64,000 bases of DNA from Glycine soja (taxonomy: Eukaryota > Streptophyta > Magnoliopsida > Fabales > Fabaceae), in the NCBI RefSeq assembly GCF_004193775.1, contig NC_041003.1:31548263-31612262 (forward strand), given 5' to 3'. How positions within the stretch are numbered: the stretch's first letter is position 1; each line of letters begins with the position of its first letter. The notes below the pieces were generated by a model. The model saw nothing but the letters and a program-made list of their open reading frames with translations, was not told where the DNA came from and searched no databases. Shown here in pieces: positions 34,770 through 46,610 of this stretch. The position numbers were made by a program, and so were the translations under genes.

Positions 34770-35885
34770 CTCATCAGGTGGTGTTGACCCTCCCCAACCC
34801 TCGTCACATGACTCCAATGGGAAAGGGACTAGTGGGAAGAAAAAACGATATGTGGTTAGACTACTACCATCTAGAGATAGTCTAACATCATATACCTCAT
34901 CCTCGTCTACTGTATCTATGACAGTTAGATCTTCCGATATTGCACCTACATCATCTCTACCTCTGACTGAAGTTAGACCATCTCCATCACATCTTGATGC
35001 ATGTGGATAGTCCTGAGTACCTACATCCACACCATCCCCATCCCCGGCTGGCCAACATGCCTACAAATGAAGACATTCCAAATTTGGCCATGGAAGAACC
35101 CCCCTCCCCCCAATGATCGTCCTATGGTTACACTTATCAATGGAGCATAGGTATTACAAAATTTATGTAATTATCATTATATTTGATACAACATTTGATC
35201 TTTTACTTTTTCACATATTATTTTCTATTTAAGTTTCATCCATTTAAAGTTGCCGCAAAGGATGTCACTTTGTCCATTAGGCAACAATTTGGTCACCCTT
35301 GGCCTATAGGGGGAGCAATTCAAAAAGATCATCTGAAACTTTTTTCCAACATTTTAAGGTAACTTATCCTTCTGTTAATGAAATAGTTCAATGTATGAAA
35401 TGGATAGTAATGCTGATTTTTTTTTATTTGATCTTAAAATGTAAAATTGGTATTTTTCTAATTGTGTACCATTTCATAACTTTGTCATACTTTAGAGAAA
35501 ATTGGTCTAGAGACTCGAGGAAGAGAATGAAATTATGAAAGTTTTTAACTCGAAAGCCTCTCTTAGACTTTCTGAGATGTTTAGGGATGCCCAGGATGAA
35601 AATAAAAGGCCATATTGGATTGGAGATTGTGTTTGGAACGATTTGTTATCACATTGGAATGCACCTGAGTATCGTTCCAAGTGTGTACATGCAAGAAAAA
35701 AAAATTGGGCATTCTAAAAAGGGTGGGTATATGCACACAGGTGGTTCTATTAGCTTGCAAGATCACATGATTCGCTTGGTATGTACATTAAAATTCTATT
35801 ACATACTTTAATGTAGTTGTTTAATTTATCACTAAATGTTTATTGTATAATGTTTGTTAATAGTTAGAGGAGCTTGGTCAACCAG
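34770..35885 (+). pseudogene. Ptta/En/Spm-type second gene of CACTA-2A, truncated
   Basis: It is homologous to the second gene of CACTA-2B. Recognisable parts are a Pro/Ser-rich N-terminus (about 34790-35050), CHFVH-type sequence near 35262-35280, and ENWSRDSRKRMK (about 35497-35534). The transposase block NSKASLRLSEMFRDAQDENK RPYWIGDCVWNDLLSHWNAP is encoded at about 35544-35665, and GGYMHTGGSISLQDHMIRL at about 35722-35778. Frameshifts separate these pieces and the gene ends at the deletion border near 35885, so the C-terminal half is absent. Confidence 0.75.
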
Positions 35886-36704
35886 CAAAATATTTTAAAG
35901 TTATTTTATCAATAATATCATAAATTAAATTAGATTTAGTAGAAGCCACAACATTGATGAGAGGCAATCATGCTCAATAACGCAACTGCATATAAAAATC
36001 TCATTAATATTTATTTTTACTTTGAAATCCTATAAAATCATTTTTACTTTGAAATCATTTTTACATAAATATGTAAAAACCATATTGAGTAATTTATCAA
36101 ATATAATTTTATTACAAAATAATTTTAAATTACTTACTCAATAATATCATAAATTATATTAGCTTTAATTATACATAAATATATTAAATTAATTTATTCA
36201 ATATATTTTTATTACAAAATAATTTTGATTATGATAGAGACCTCAAATATCATTCAAGGGTGACAATCCTACTCATGACCATTATGGGTGACAAAATTAT
36301 TTCTATGAGTAGTTAAAACAACTTCATACCAAAGACTTTAAAATCCTATAAAATTATTTTTACTTAAAAATCATTTTTGCATAAATATGTAATAAATATG
36401 ATTCAACTTGTAAAATGAATTGTCTTGATTCATGTTGATTACAAATCAGAGAAAAGATAATTATTAGTTAAAAAGAAATTATCCAAATTTCATTACTTGT
36501 GTTTTAAGTTTATACATCAAGAGTAAAAAGTTAATTCATGTTACAGGCACACATGACTTGTTAGATATGCAAAAGCATTTTTTCAACTAATTGAAATAAA
36601 TTTTAGTATTCTAGTTTTGATATTACTTTAATTGTTCCATGAATTTTAGTTATCACATATAATAAAATAATTTGACAGCAACTAAATTTTATGCGTACAT
36701 CCAA
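35886..36704. other. AT-rich intergenic DNA
   Basis: No coding sequence is seen. Imperfect repeats of the kind ATAAATATGTAAAAACCATATTGAGTAA and CTTTGAAATCATTTTTACATAA recur at 36010-36230 and 36345-36390, suggesting an old AT-rich repeat. Confidence 0.5.
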
Positions 36705-37263
36705 GGTTATCAAACTCAAGGGTTTATGTAAACTAGTAATAGTTCTATAGACTTGACTTCTACACTCAACTCATAGACTTGTAAGAGTATAATTCATATA
36801 AAAATAATAACAAAATATCTATGAATAGCATACTAATTAAAAATTTCAACAATATAATAAAGCAAAATAGTAAATCATAAATTACACAATACTTAAATAA
36901 CCAAGTCTAGTAATGCATCCCTACTAGATAATAACTTGCAGATGTTATAGTAGTGGTAGATCATTCTCATGAAGGGTTTGATGTTATTAAAGGTGAGAAT
37001 TTTTTTATTCAGAAATAATACACTAAATGAAGATATGTTGAACACTAAACATACAAAAAACAACCCAAAATGACTTACATTTTGGTTTAATTTTTTTAAC
37101 TTGTCGACTCGTTAACTTGGTGGTAAACCCGAGAGTCTACCGAGTTTACTTAGAGTTTATAGAGTCCACTAAAAAGAGAGTTTACACACGAGTCAACTCA
37201 CAGAGGGTAAGTGGACTCATAAACTCGTAAGAGTTAATGAGTTAACTCGAGAGTTTGATAATC
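36705..37263. mobile_element. MITE-like element with TTATCAAACTC termini
   Basis: The left end GGTTATCAAACTCAAGG (36705-36721) and right end CGAGAGTTTGATAATC (37248-37263) are inverted repeats sharing TTATCAAACTC. Inside the right half are further inverted units of GAGTTTAC and ACTCGTAA type (37140-37240). About 559 bp, noncoding. Flanks contain similar but not identical TACATC/TACATA sequence, so a duplicated target is not proven; a hAT-type origin is only a guess. Confidence 0.5.
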
Positions 37264-38712
37264 ATACATACATCATCTCTAATAGTTAATATTTTTTTTA
37301 TCGGCAAACATTAGTTGTTAGCATTGTTAATTTTTGTTAGCGGGACATTTGAACCTGTAACCTCTTTCCCCTTTCCTTCTCCGTTTACCACTAGATCAAC
37401 CTTAGTTTTTGTTAAGAAGTTCTTGATTTTAATGGCTGAAATAAGTTGATGAAAAGGGATCACATGAAAATTTGAGATGACACATACTTAACAACATCAA
37501 ACTTTTGTAAATTCCTATTATGAAAATCGACTTAGCACCATCGTCAATGCCTCTACTAACCTACCACCATTACGACACTATTATTGCGGCCACTACAATC
37601 ACCACTATCATTTTTGTTTCTTTCAGAACTACTACGACCATTGTCACCACCACCAGCTCCACTATTCAGGTTGTTGCTACCACAACCACCAAGATTTGAC
37701 CATCATTGCCTTTATTGCCGCTGTCAGCACCACCACGAAGCCAGTTAAGGGTGTCAGGAATGCATTGAAGGGTGGAGGAAGGGTGAAGCTTGAAATAGGA
37801 GATGACAAAAAAATGGGAAAAGAAAGAGTTTGAAGGTTGAGGATGTGTAGAGATGAAGATGTGGACAAATTAATATTTAAGCATTTACTTTATTTTAATA
37901 TGTAATTTAAAACATAAATATTTTTACATCCTTGCAAATATGTCATTTTTTATTTTAGTCCCCCTAAATTTATGTTTCCTTTGGTTTTCGTCTTTGTAAA
38001 ATAATGATGACATAACATGTTGATGTGACATGATAACATTATCATGAAATCATGAAGTGATGACGTGATAGGATGATATCATCAATTCATTTGTCACATT
38101 ATCATTTTTATTACGATGATGAGATATGAAAAATAAAACAAACATAATAATAAGAATTGAAATTTTTATTTTCTTAAATGAAAAAAATAAAAAAACACGG
38201 ACGGAAAATATATTTAAGTTTTTTTTATTCTTTTTCATTTATGGGGTGTGTTTGTCACATATTCACATTTCAAAAATTAGATATCTACTCTGAGATTACT
38301 TCTTTTTTTTTTTTTTTGCTTCTGTTTTCACTTTTTCTACCTGCAAACCTGATGTAAAGTTTTTTATGAAATCTCTAAGTAGAGGTTTGTTGAACAGAAG
38401 ATAAAGCCATAAAGGAATTGCAGAGGAAGCAAGAGAACAAAACTGTGCTAAACTTGTACAAAAGCTTTCTTTATGAAAATTACAATTAACCAATTATGAT
38501 GTGTTTTTCAGGTAATGCTAAAGTAGCACACTCTTCTTATATGGACTAACTTATTGAGCTTTTACTTGCAGGACAGTAAGAGTGCTTTACTTCTCAAAAT
38601 GCAATTTTCTGATGTGGTTTGAGTCTCTTACAATGAGTATGATTTGTTGGCACACTGTGTAACTGAAATTAATTGTTTATGTATAGAGCTATGAAATTAT
38701 GAGATTGGAGAA
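37264..38712. other. Intergenic DNA downstream of the MYB-CC gene
   Basis: It contains a stretch at 37350-37400 (GTTAGCGGGACATTTGAACC, then AACCTCTTTCC) resembling repeat-derived sequence common in legumes, a trinucleotide-like ACCACCA/CACTA-rich segment at 37560-37740, and a poly-T run at 38303-38318. The minus-strand frame at 37677-37868 has no homologue I recognise and low-complexity composition. The 3' UTR of the gene probably occupies the last few hundred bases; no single polyadenylation signal stands out. Confidence 0.5.
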
Positions 38713-41305
38713 CTAACTTATCTTGGAAGAGAACAAGGAATTTTCAGACCCTTCATAAATGGAAACCAGAACATCTTTAGAACTAATTGGTCTATCACTA
38801 TTCTCAGTAATCAAGTGGCTATCAGTTGTCTTCTGCTGTTGGTCAAACATCATCTTCAGCTGCTTACCTTGCTCCTCAATCCTCAACTGTAATTTTCTCT
38901 GAATCTGGAACAAGTTAATTGAATGAATATTTGAAGTCAATGAACATTGTGAAGAGAATGTAACTATGAAGTACAAAGGATAAACAGCAAGATTTGGAGA
39001 ACATGAAGATATAGTAGCCAAAAAGTCACCAGATATAGCAAGGATGAGAAATGCTAATAACACAATCTCTATTATTACTCAAAATTTATTGAATACCACA
39101 AAATTTTGTTGATCCCACTTTATATTGAATCAACCTCACTCATAATTTCGTAGTTCTCAAAAAATCTTAACTTATGGCAGAGACTGTGTTACTGAGACTC
39201 CCCTAGCAAGGATATACCTCTAGCTGTTCATGAAGACGCCGCTGAACATCTAACTGCAACTGAAGTGCCTCTCTAATTTGGAAGCCACTGAGAATCAAGA
39301 ACAAGAAATTAAGTTGATTAACAACATCTTATGCCAATATGAAAAATAACAATGAACTAAAGTATTTGAACTGTAGAATGATAACAGTGGAAGTAGCGTT
39401 ACGTTTTGACATCAAGATGCACATTCTCTGCATTGGTTCTTTTGTCAGATTTCCCTGAAACATGAAAACATAATTTGAAAATCAATAATAACAAAAAGGG
39501 CATTGAAGATCTTGAATAACAGGAGAATAATAATACAGTATTTTCTATAGCAGAGAAAGTGAACTGTATTTGACATTTAATAATTCAAGCTTTCTACCAT
39601 ATAAAAGAATACCAGTAACTATATTCAATCAAGAAAGCAATATTTTACCCTTTCAGTTTTAGCTAGCTAAGTGTGAAGGAATCAACTAAGCAATTTATAT
39701 TAGTTTATAAGTTCATCCTCTGTAAGCCAAGCACTATATCGTAAACATTTGGTCATCATTTATGATGGGAATGCTATCAAATTCAAGCACCATGAAATGT
39801 ACTTGACATGATATAGAAACTACACTGCAACTGAGTTACAAATTACCTTGAGTTGGCTGTGGCATGAATTTGGCAATTCTATATTTCTGCAAATGACTTT
39901 TAACTTGGAAGATGGTCAATCCATCTGAATCCATCAGCCTTAATATAGCTTTTGGTGTTGCTTCTTACAATCAAGTAGCCAAGAAGACAATCAGATGTTG
40001 AATATTTGTTTTGTATAATGAAAAATATCAGATGTTGAATATTATAATGAAAAATATTAGCAAGTTACTTAGGATATGTTTGATTTCTATTTTCAAATTT
40101 CAAAAACTGTTTTTAATTTTCAAAATGCAATTAAACAAGGTTACTCAAACAGATTGTGGAGGGTGGTGTAAGGAACAAATGAGAGTGTGAAATTGAGGGA
40201 GAGGTTAAACAAGATGAAAACAAAAGGATGGAATCTACCAACTGCTTCTGATTTTTGGTTTTTGAAACACTTGTTTTAGAAACAATTTTTAAAACTTATC
40301 AAAACAATTGCTGAGTAGTGTAGAATTATTTTAGAAAACAGTTTTCAAAACAAAAAAGTGAAAAGGGAATCAAACAAGCCCTTACTCTCAGCACCTCCGA
40401 GGCGATTCACACACTCAACAAACTTCTCATGAAGCTCCTGAGTCCATCTTATTCTTGTTTTACTTGAAACTACTGATCCATTTGAACTAGAGTTTCCAGA
40501 ATTAGTTGGCATGCTACCTGTTGGAGACAGCATCTCTTGCTGAGAAGAAAAACTAAGCTGTGCAGAAGGCAAATTGAATGAGCCACAAGAAACCTACAAA
40601 AGATGCAATAACAACATAAGGCAATCAATGGAGGAGCAATGGGCAAAACTAAATATGGGGTTGGCAAAAACTTACTGTTTGACCCTGATTTCCCTTAGAA
40701 GGAATTGAAGGGCTTCTACTAATTGGGGCAGCATCATCAATGAATAACTTATGTTGTTCAATTGGAAGAAAATTGCTGCCAGGAAAATCCCCACATGGGA
40801 TTTTATTAAATGTTTCAAGAGATCTAACACATTGATCACTATTCAAATGAAATTTGAGCATTTCTTGCAAGGGATTTGACAAGTCAAATTTGGGGGGAGG
40901 TTGGTTTGCTAATGAAGGCATGAATAGGCTTTGCCTGAGAGATTGATATAAAGGAAATTCCATATCATTAAACTTGGAGGAATGAGACATCAAAGATGGA
41001 TTGCCAATTTGGCTATCATATTGAGGGAAACCACCCATGCACATTTCTGTTGCATAAAAGGCTGAAGCAGGAGACTTGAAACGGCTTATGATGCTGCTAG
41101 ATGATTTGTTTTGGCCTATGTGTGGTTCCTGTTCCACTCCTCCACCACTGGCCATTGCAAGTGGCTGATTGCAAGTTCCCATATTTGAAGCCTGTCTCAC
41201 ATCAAAATATTGACTAGAACAATTGCCAAACTCAGAATTCCAATCACCATTTAGGCCATAGCTTTGTTGAGTCCGTCCTACACAATCAATCCTGTTCTCG
41301 TTCAT
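38713..41305 (-). CDS. MYB-CC (GARP) transcription factor, PHR1-LIKE type, six exons, 422 aa
   Basis: Probable nuclear DNA-binding regulator of the PHR/PHL group (MYB-like domain plus MYB-CC dimerisation domain; phosphate-starvation regulators in the best-studied members). Exons on the minus strand: 41305-40676, 40593-40386, 39963-39847, 39454-39403, 39287-39218, 38904-38713. All introns are GT-AG and all phases agree, giving 1269 nt with stop. Residues 1-210 (exon 1) are a Ser/Pro-rich N-terminus starting [17 protein letters not shown]. The MYB-like domain reads [20 protein letters not shown], then [15 protein letters not shown] and [15 protein letters not shown] (about 255-315). The coiled coil reads [16 protein letters not shown] (ends 359) and [20 protein letters not shown]. 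The C-terminus is short and acidic. It seems closest to PHL5-type proteins, from general recall. No inactivating change is seen. The intron 2/exon 3 border is a tandem AAGAAG acceptor. Confidence 0.93.
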
Positions 41306-44300
41306 TTATAGACAACCCAAATGTCCCTTCAAAATTTGGCAAGAAGAGTTGCAAAATAATAGTTCAAATTTCTGGAGCATACGTGAATCTATGAGAGGTT
41401 CATCCTTATTAAGGGGCACCCTTTTGAAGGGTGAAGGGAAGAAGAAAACAAGAACCAGAAACGCAACAAGAAGATTGGAAAGGTAAGAATGGTAAGGCTA
41501 AATTCCAGCCTTATGGCATAAAGTGCTGTTTTTATTCCTGAAGACTTCATGAATAAGATTTGAATCTAATTTGCCTAAATGCTACCATGCAAGGTAATTA
41601 TTTATTATTATTTTTTGTTTGAGAGCACACTTATAAAGACAATTTTGTTGGAGTAGGTTAAAACTACTATTATAAGTAGTAAAACCTTCCCTCCGAATAT
41701 TTAATGTAGCTACGCTCCTAGATTCCATCTTGAGATTACTTATGCGTTAGGTGGTTTTCATTATTTATTATTAGGAAAGAAACAATTATCTACTGACACA
41801 ACCGAAGTACAGAACACTGAAAAGAACAAAGCTCGATAAACAAAATAAATAATTTTGTCTAATGTTGTCTTCAAGTGCATTTAAAACAAAATGCAAAAGA
41901 ATCAGAAGAAAGAAGAAAGATGAAAGCTAAAGCAACCAAACTTGAATGAGTCACAAATAGAGGTTCACAACCGCCCCAAAACTATTACTAAATACTTATT
42001 CATCATCTTGAAATTGTAGAATATTGTTATGGGCATCTATAGTGTGATAATAAAATGTTAGATAAAGATACTCGCATAAATTCACAAGTAAAAGATCTGC
42101 AATTATTCTTATATTGGATTCGGAAGAAATAACTTTAGCCACCCACAGGGGTAATAATTAAATATGAATATAGATAGCCAAATCATCCTTTCCGAAAAGA
42201 GAAAATATATATTAGACTTAAAAATCTTGTCCCATTTGCCAGACACTGCATCTTGCAAAGTGGGGTATCAGAAATTACCGAAAAAGTGTAACTAACTTAT
42301 ATTCATCTTAAAAGCATAACAGAATTTCAACTACAGAATTCCCAACATTGCTCAGTAACCTTAATGGGGCTTTCCATTAACGAAAGGTAAAAGGATATAC
42401 ACATATTCTGCGTATTCATCCACTGTCACTTCCTTCTGGCCATTGATTTGTCATGGTCAAAGTGCAAGAAATATCTTTTAACTGTTGGTCAATTTTATTC
42501 ATACTTATAAGAAATTGATTGAATAATAAATGAATTTAATATCAATGTAATGATATTGTAAAATAATTTTACACGATTATTTAATCACAAATTATTATTT
42601 AATTATTTTAAGATAATTATTTTAAAAATTAATAAACTTATTATATATGATAATGGGTTGTGATTGGATGATGATAAAAAGAATTTTACACGCACATATC
42701 CAGTCTTATTTCTCACAACAAATAAAAAAACTCATAAGAAATTGAGTTGTGAATTTTTGAATGACTTCTCTAAACATGAGTATAAACTCATAAAACTGAA
42801 ACGAAAATACTCTAAAAAACAATTATAGACATAATTAATGATTGAAACTCCAATTATTTCATGATTTTATTTTAATTTTATATTTTCTATTGTTAACTAG
42901 GGGGTGATAAAATTGACTAATTTGACCTGCTTTGCACCCCCCCCCCCCCAAAATGGGACGGGCAGTGGTGCCCCCTGAGGGCAGTCGAAATGGGCGACCG
43001 CCTAGGGTTCCATTTTTAGAAGGGCACCAATATACCTCATATAAATATTAAAATAAAAAATTATAAAATTTAAATTATATATTATAAAAACCAAATAATT
43101 ACATATAATTTACTTGAGGGAAACAATGACCACTAATTAATCAACTAATGAGGGATATTTCAACTTCTCGATAAAAATCAATTTTGAGAAAATGAATTGG
43201 TAAATTATGCACACAATATTGAACAAAAATGTTATTTTAAATAATTTTAATAATGAATTTATTAATAATTACAAAAACAATTTTTAAATGAATATGAAAC
43301 ATAATTTGTTAAATTTGTCCAGAACACCAAAAATTTCAAGACCGACCCTGGAGACAAGTTGACCCGCTAGAAATGAAAAAAAAAAAAAAAAGACAAAGTT
43401 AAAGTTAAAGTTTCGTAAAACTTAACAAAATTGACAAATTTGGTTGAAGGACCTAATTTGATTTGAATATAAATTTTCCTATTAGTAATAGAAGAATTGA
43501 GTTTATAAATAATAGTAACAACAATACCAAATATGTAATTAATAAATTTGAAGAACAGTGAAAACTTTTAACAAAAATGACGCAAATTGTCAAGCATATT
43601 AATTCTAATTGCAAGACTGAACATATATTAGAGTGAAAGCTTGTACCTAAATAGTGTTTACTTAATATTTACATTTTTTTTTTAATAAACATAGTTGCCC
43701 GTGGGTCAACCAGCCTTGCCCCACCGATGTCTCATTAAGTTGACAGGCTGGGTGGAGTAGGTTGACGAGTTGAGCAACCTACCCTAACCTGCTATTTTTA
43801 AGTGGGTTGAAGGGTTTGACCTGTCAGTCCTATTCATCACAAAATATTGTAATCTCAAAATTAATTAAAAAAATTATTACAAAATTTGGTAACTAATTTT
43901 TATGTGTTGAAGTTAGAATGTCTTGCTCACTATTCTATATGCGATTTGAAAGTATAATATCCTCTTTGCATTTATATAATGCAAGTTTGATTGTTTTACT
44001 TTATGTTCAATGAACACAGAAACTTTAACAAGCAAAACAACACAAATTTTAGGGTAAATTATACTTGACTTTTTTTTGTAGTTCAATACTTTCTTGAAGT
44101 ATTTGTCTATTTTTGCACTTATATTCTTTTTATAGTTTGGACTAAAATGAAATTCAAAATTATGTTATATAGATAATAATATTGATTCAGTTGTATATTT
44201 TCTTATGATTAGGAATAGCAATCGAAATTCTAAAAAAAAAAAATTAATTATATGCACACACATAAAACATGAGATTTAATCAAGTTTGATAAGTGTGTCT

Positions 44301-45910
44301 ATGTCCTAAGAGAAGAACGGTTGCTTCTATTATTAATTGGCAAATAGGATTACATAATTATTTACGAAATAGAAACTTGTACAGATTTACAATATCACCC
44401 TTGTAGTGTACCGCGAGGGCTTCACCTCCCGCACCCCCAACGCATGTAATAACCCAACAATAGGCTGTGGTCGCCCAATCCGCTCCTCTCCACTATGCCC
44501 AAGTATCTGTCCACCCATAGAAAGAGTCATGCACAACGTTTATCATTTAATCGATCTCCCTCGTATATATAGTTTAGATTATAGTTAAAATGTTAAAAAT
44601 TCTAGAGTAAATTTTGTGTTTCCTATTTTACTTATGACCTTGGTCTATGTATGAAAGGTTGTTATGCGCTAACTGCATGGTAAGAATTTTATATTATTCT
44701 TTGTACCAACTTTAAAATATTTTTCACTTAGCCAATGTAGTAACACCTAGTGTTTTAAATTTGGTTCGAGGTTCAATCCATTTAACATGGCACAACGGCT
44801 CAAAGGGAGAAGCAACTAACTTAGATTTTGTTGAAGTCATAAAACAACATTATCCAAATATAATATGCTTAGGAACTAAAGAGTCCTTCTCGGATCAGAG
44901 TAAAATGATGGTTTTTTACTCCATGATAGGCTAATATTGTCCTTTAGAGACGTTAAGCCCCGTGTTAGGAAATTTATCCTGTCTTAGAACCCTATAAATA
45001 CAACAACTCGGCCCAAAGGAAAAATTAACCTAACTCATTATAAGGTGTTGAGCAAAGTCAATGTCAATATACATGTATGAGATTGCTACAACATCCTAGG
45101 TATACAAAGGGGTCCACCGAATCCTTAAGTATAGTGATAAAGTTTTATTTCATAATACAATCAACGGAAACAATGTCAAGTCTATATTTATTACATGCAA
45201 TCACCTTGCCAAAATAACTAATAACTTTGTGTTAGAATACCTTTTATAGATACACTATCCTTTTCCACCATATCTCAGCCGCATAAGAAAGGAGGATCAT
45301 CATATTCACAACTTGAATCTTGGTCAATGACAAACATGTCTTAATCAAACTTACATCAAAGATCAATCAAAATCAACCTCAATTACCTCAAACACGATAT
45401 CTAGTATTTTATCATTAGTGTATTAAAAAGACTTTAGTAAATTCTCCAACAAGTTGACCAATATATGACTCAATATATACACATTGTTTGAATTGTATTT
45501 TTTTATATATTTTAATTGCTCTACCCACATCACCTAATTAAGCAATATGCTTAGTTACTTTTTTTTTTCTCACTATATCTTTGTTTTGTTCAATTTCATT
45601 TCACTATTATTGTTATCCTTTTAGCGACGATTCTAAACTATCGCTAATTGTTAAACTAACTATGAAATTGAAAATAAACAATAACATTCATATGACTTTT
45701 GAGCTGTAAACAACAAAATGTAGTCCTAGAATTTATCCAAAGAATGCATTTTAGACATAATTGTACTTTTTAACGTCAATATTTTAGTTTTTAACAAATT
45801 TTATCCTCAACATATTAGTTTCATGCATATTACTTCCAAATTTTTTTAACTAGTGAATTTTTCCTTTCATTGTTGAGATTATGCGAAATGCTAAAACAGT
45901 TGCACTTTTT
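41306..45910. other. Intergenic DNA upstream of the MYB-CC gene
   Basis: The first few hundred bases (41306-41600) should hold its 5' UTR and promoter. Other content: a run of thirteen C residues near 42938-42950, next to a GC-richer segment with GGGCGACCGCCTAGGG (42991-43006) that looks repeat-derived; poly-A near 43376-43392; and a segment rich in GGGTTGA/TTGACGAG-type sequence (43690-43830), plausibly a decayed transposon. The short frame at 44406-44588 is in a locally GC-rich patch without recognisable similarity. No RNA gene was recognised. Confidence 0.5.
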
Positions 45911-46130
45911 AGGTTAAATACCTTTTTAGTCCTTGTAAATTATATTTGTTTTCTTTTTATCCTTAAATTGCTTTAAATAGTATTTTAATTACTGAAAAAA
46001 GTATTATTTAAACTGTTTTAAGAACGAAAAACAAAACAAACATAATTTTTAAGGATTAGAAGCAATTTTTTTGCAAGGATGACAAATCAAAAAACTATAA
46101 AGTACAAGGACTAAAAATGTATTTAAATAT
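45911..46130. mobile_element. MITE-like element with GGTTAAATAC(C/A)TTTTTAGTCC termini
   Basis: The left end TTAAATACCTTTTTAGTCCT (about 45914-45933) and the right end TACAAGGACTAAAAATGTAT with TTAA (46093-46116) are inverted repeats of about 24 bp with one mismatch. Length is about 220 bp, interior noncoding, AT-rich. A flanking duplication is not clear. Mutator-like derivation is a guess from the terminus. Confidence 0.5.
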
Positions 46131-46422
46131 ATTTTTTATCCTCAACTTTTTACTTTTGGTTTTACCTCCACTTAATTTTTACTTTTTAGTGAATTTTATC
46201 CCAAATTTTTACATTTATGTCAACATGTTACGCCAACTAACTCAAAGACGGAAGATAAAATTTGCAAGTTTTTTTAATAGTTAGTAGTAAAATGCACCAT
46301 ATTAATTTATTGTGGATAAAATTAGTCAAAAGAAAATAAAAATTTTGAAGTTAAAAGTACAATTAGACTTGAGAGATATAAGGTAGGTTGGATGGTTAAA
46401 AGAAAAGAAAAAGGAAGGAAAA
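46131..46422. other. AT-rich spacer
   Basis: No gene or element is seen between the MITE-like element and the left end of CACTA-2B; sequence similar to the MITE interior (CTCAACTTTTTACTTTTGG near 46142) suggests a second decayed copy. Confidence 0.4.
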
Positions 46423-46610
46423 CACCACAAGAAAAAATGTTATTACCGACGGAATATATTTCATAGGAAAATATTGAATTTCTAACGGATATATATTCCA
46501 TCAGAAAGTTGAAATTAACGAAGGATTTGATTTTGTCGAAAATTTAAATAATTCCAATGGATTTTTTCGACAAAATATATATCCATCGAAAATTAAAATT
46601 CTCCAGAACA
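46423..46610. repeat. CACTA-2B 5' terminus and subterminal repeats
   Basis: Units TTACCGACGGAATATATTTC, TTTCTAACGGATATATATTC, GATTTTTTCGACAAAATATA and ATCCATCGAAAA alternate in orientation at roughly 40-50 bp intervals, as in CACTA-2A. Confidence 0.7.

Larger units (their letters stand above)
14702..35885 (+). mobile_element. CACTA-2A: CACTA transposon broken by three nested insertions, 3' end lost
   Basis: The left terminus CACTACAAGAAAAATTG starts at 14702, followed by subterminal CCGACGGA-type repeats and a long leader. TNP2-coding blocks lie at 18020-19810, 28634-29503, 30648-31181 and 34378-34577, then the second gene at 34770-35885. Between the blocks lie a gypsy element (19811-28628), a solo LTR (29509-30642) and a truncated copia (31182-34377). 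The sister element CACTA-2B (46423-55421) shows the uninterrupted sequence at the first two junctions. Homology to 2B stops just after GAGCTTGGTCAACC near 35885, and no 3' terminus follows, so the right end was deleted. Confidence 0.85.

Noticed and set aside
37677..37868. Minus-strand 63 aa frame with a hydrophobic stretch
   Set aside because: No recognisable family, no neighbouring exons, low-complexity ACC/CCA-rich DNA on the opposite strand.
42930..43010. GC-rich patch next to a poly-C run, considered as a gene exon or hAT fragment
   Set aside because: No inverted termini or protein motif could be found; left as unclassified repeat-like DNA.
44406..44588. 60 aa frame in a locally GC-rich patch
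   Set aside because: No similarity or splice partners recognised; could be part of a decayed repeat.
44750..44790. GGTTCGAGGTTCAATCC, considered as a tRNA T-loop
   Set aside because: No matching acceptor, D-arm or anticodon arm in the preceding 70 bases.
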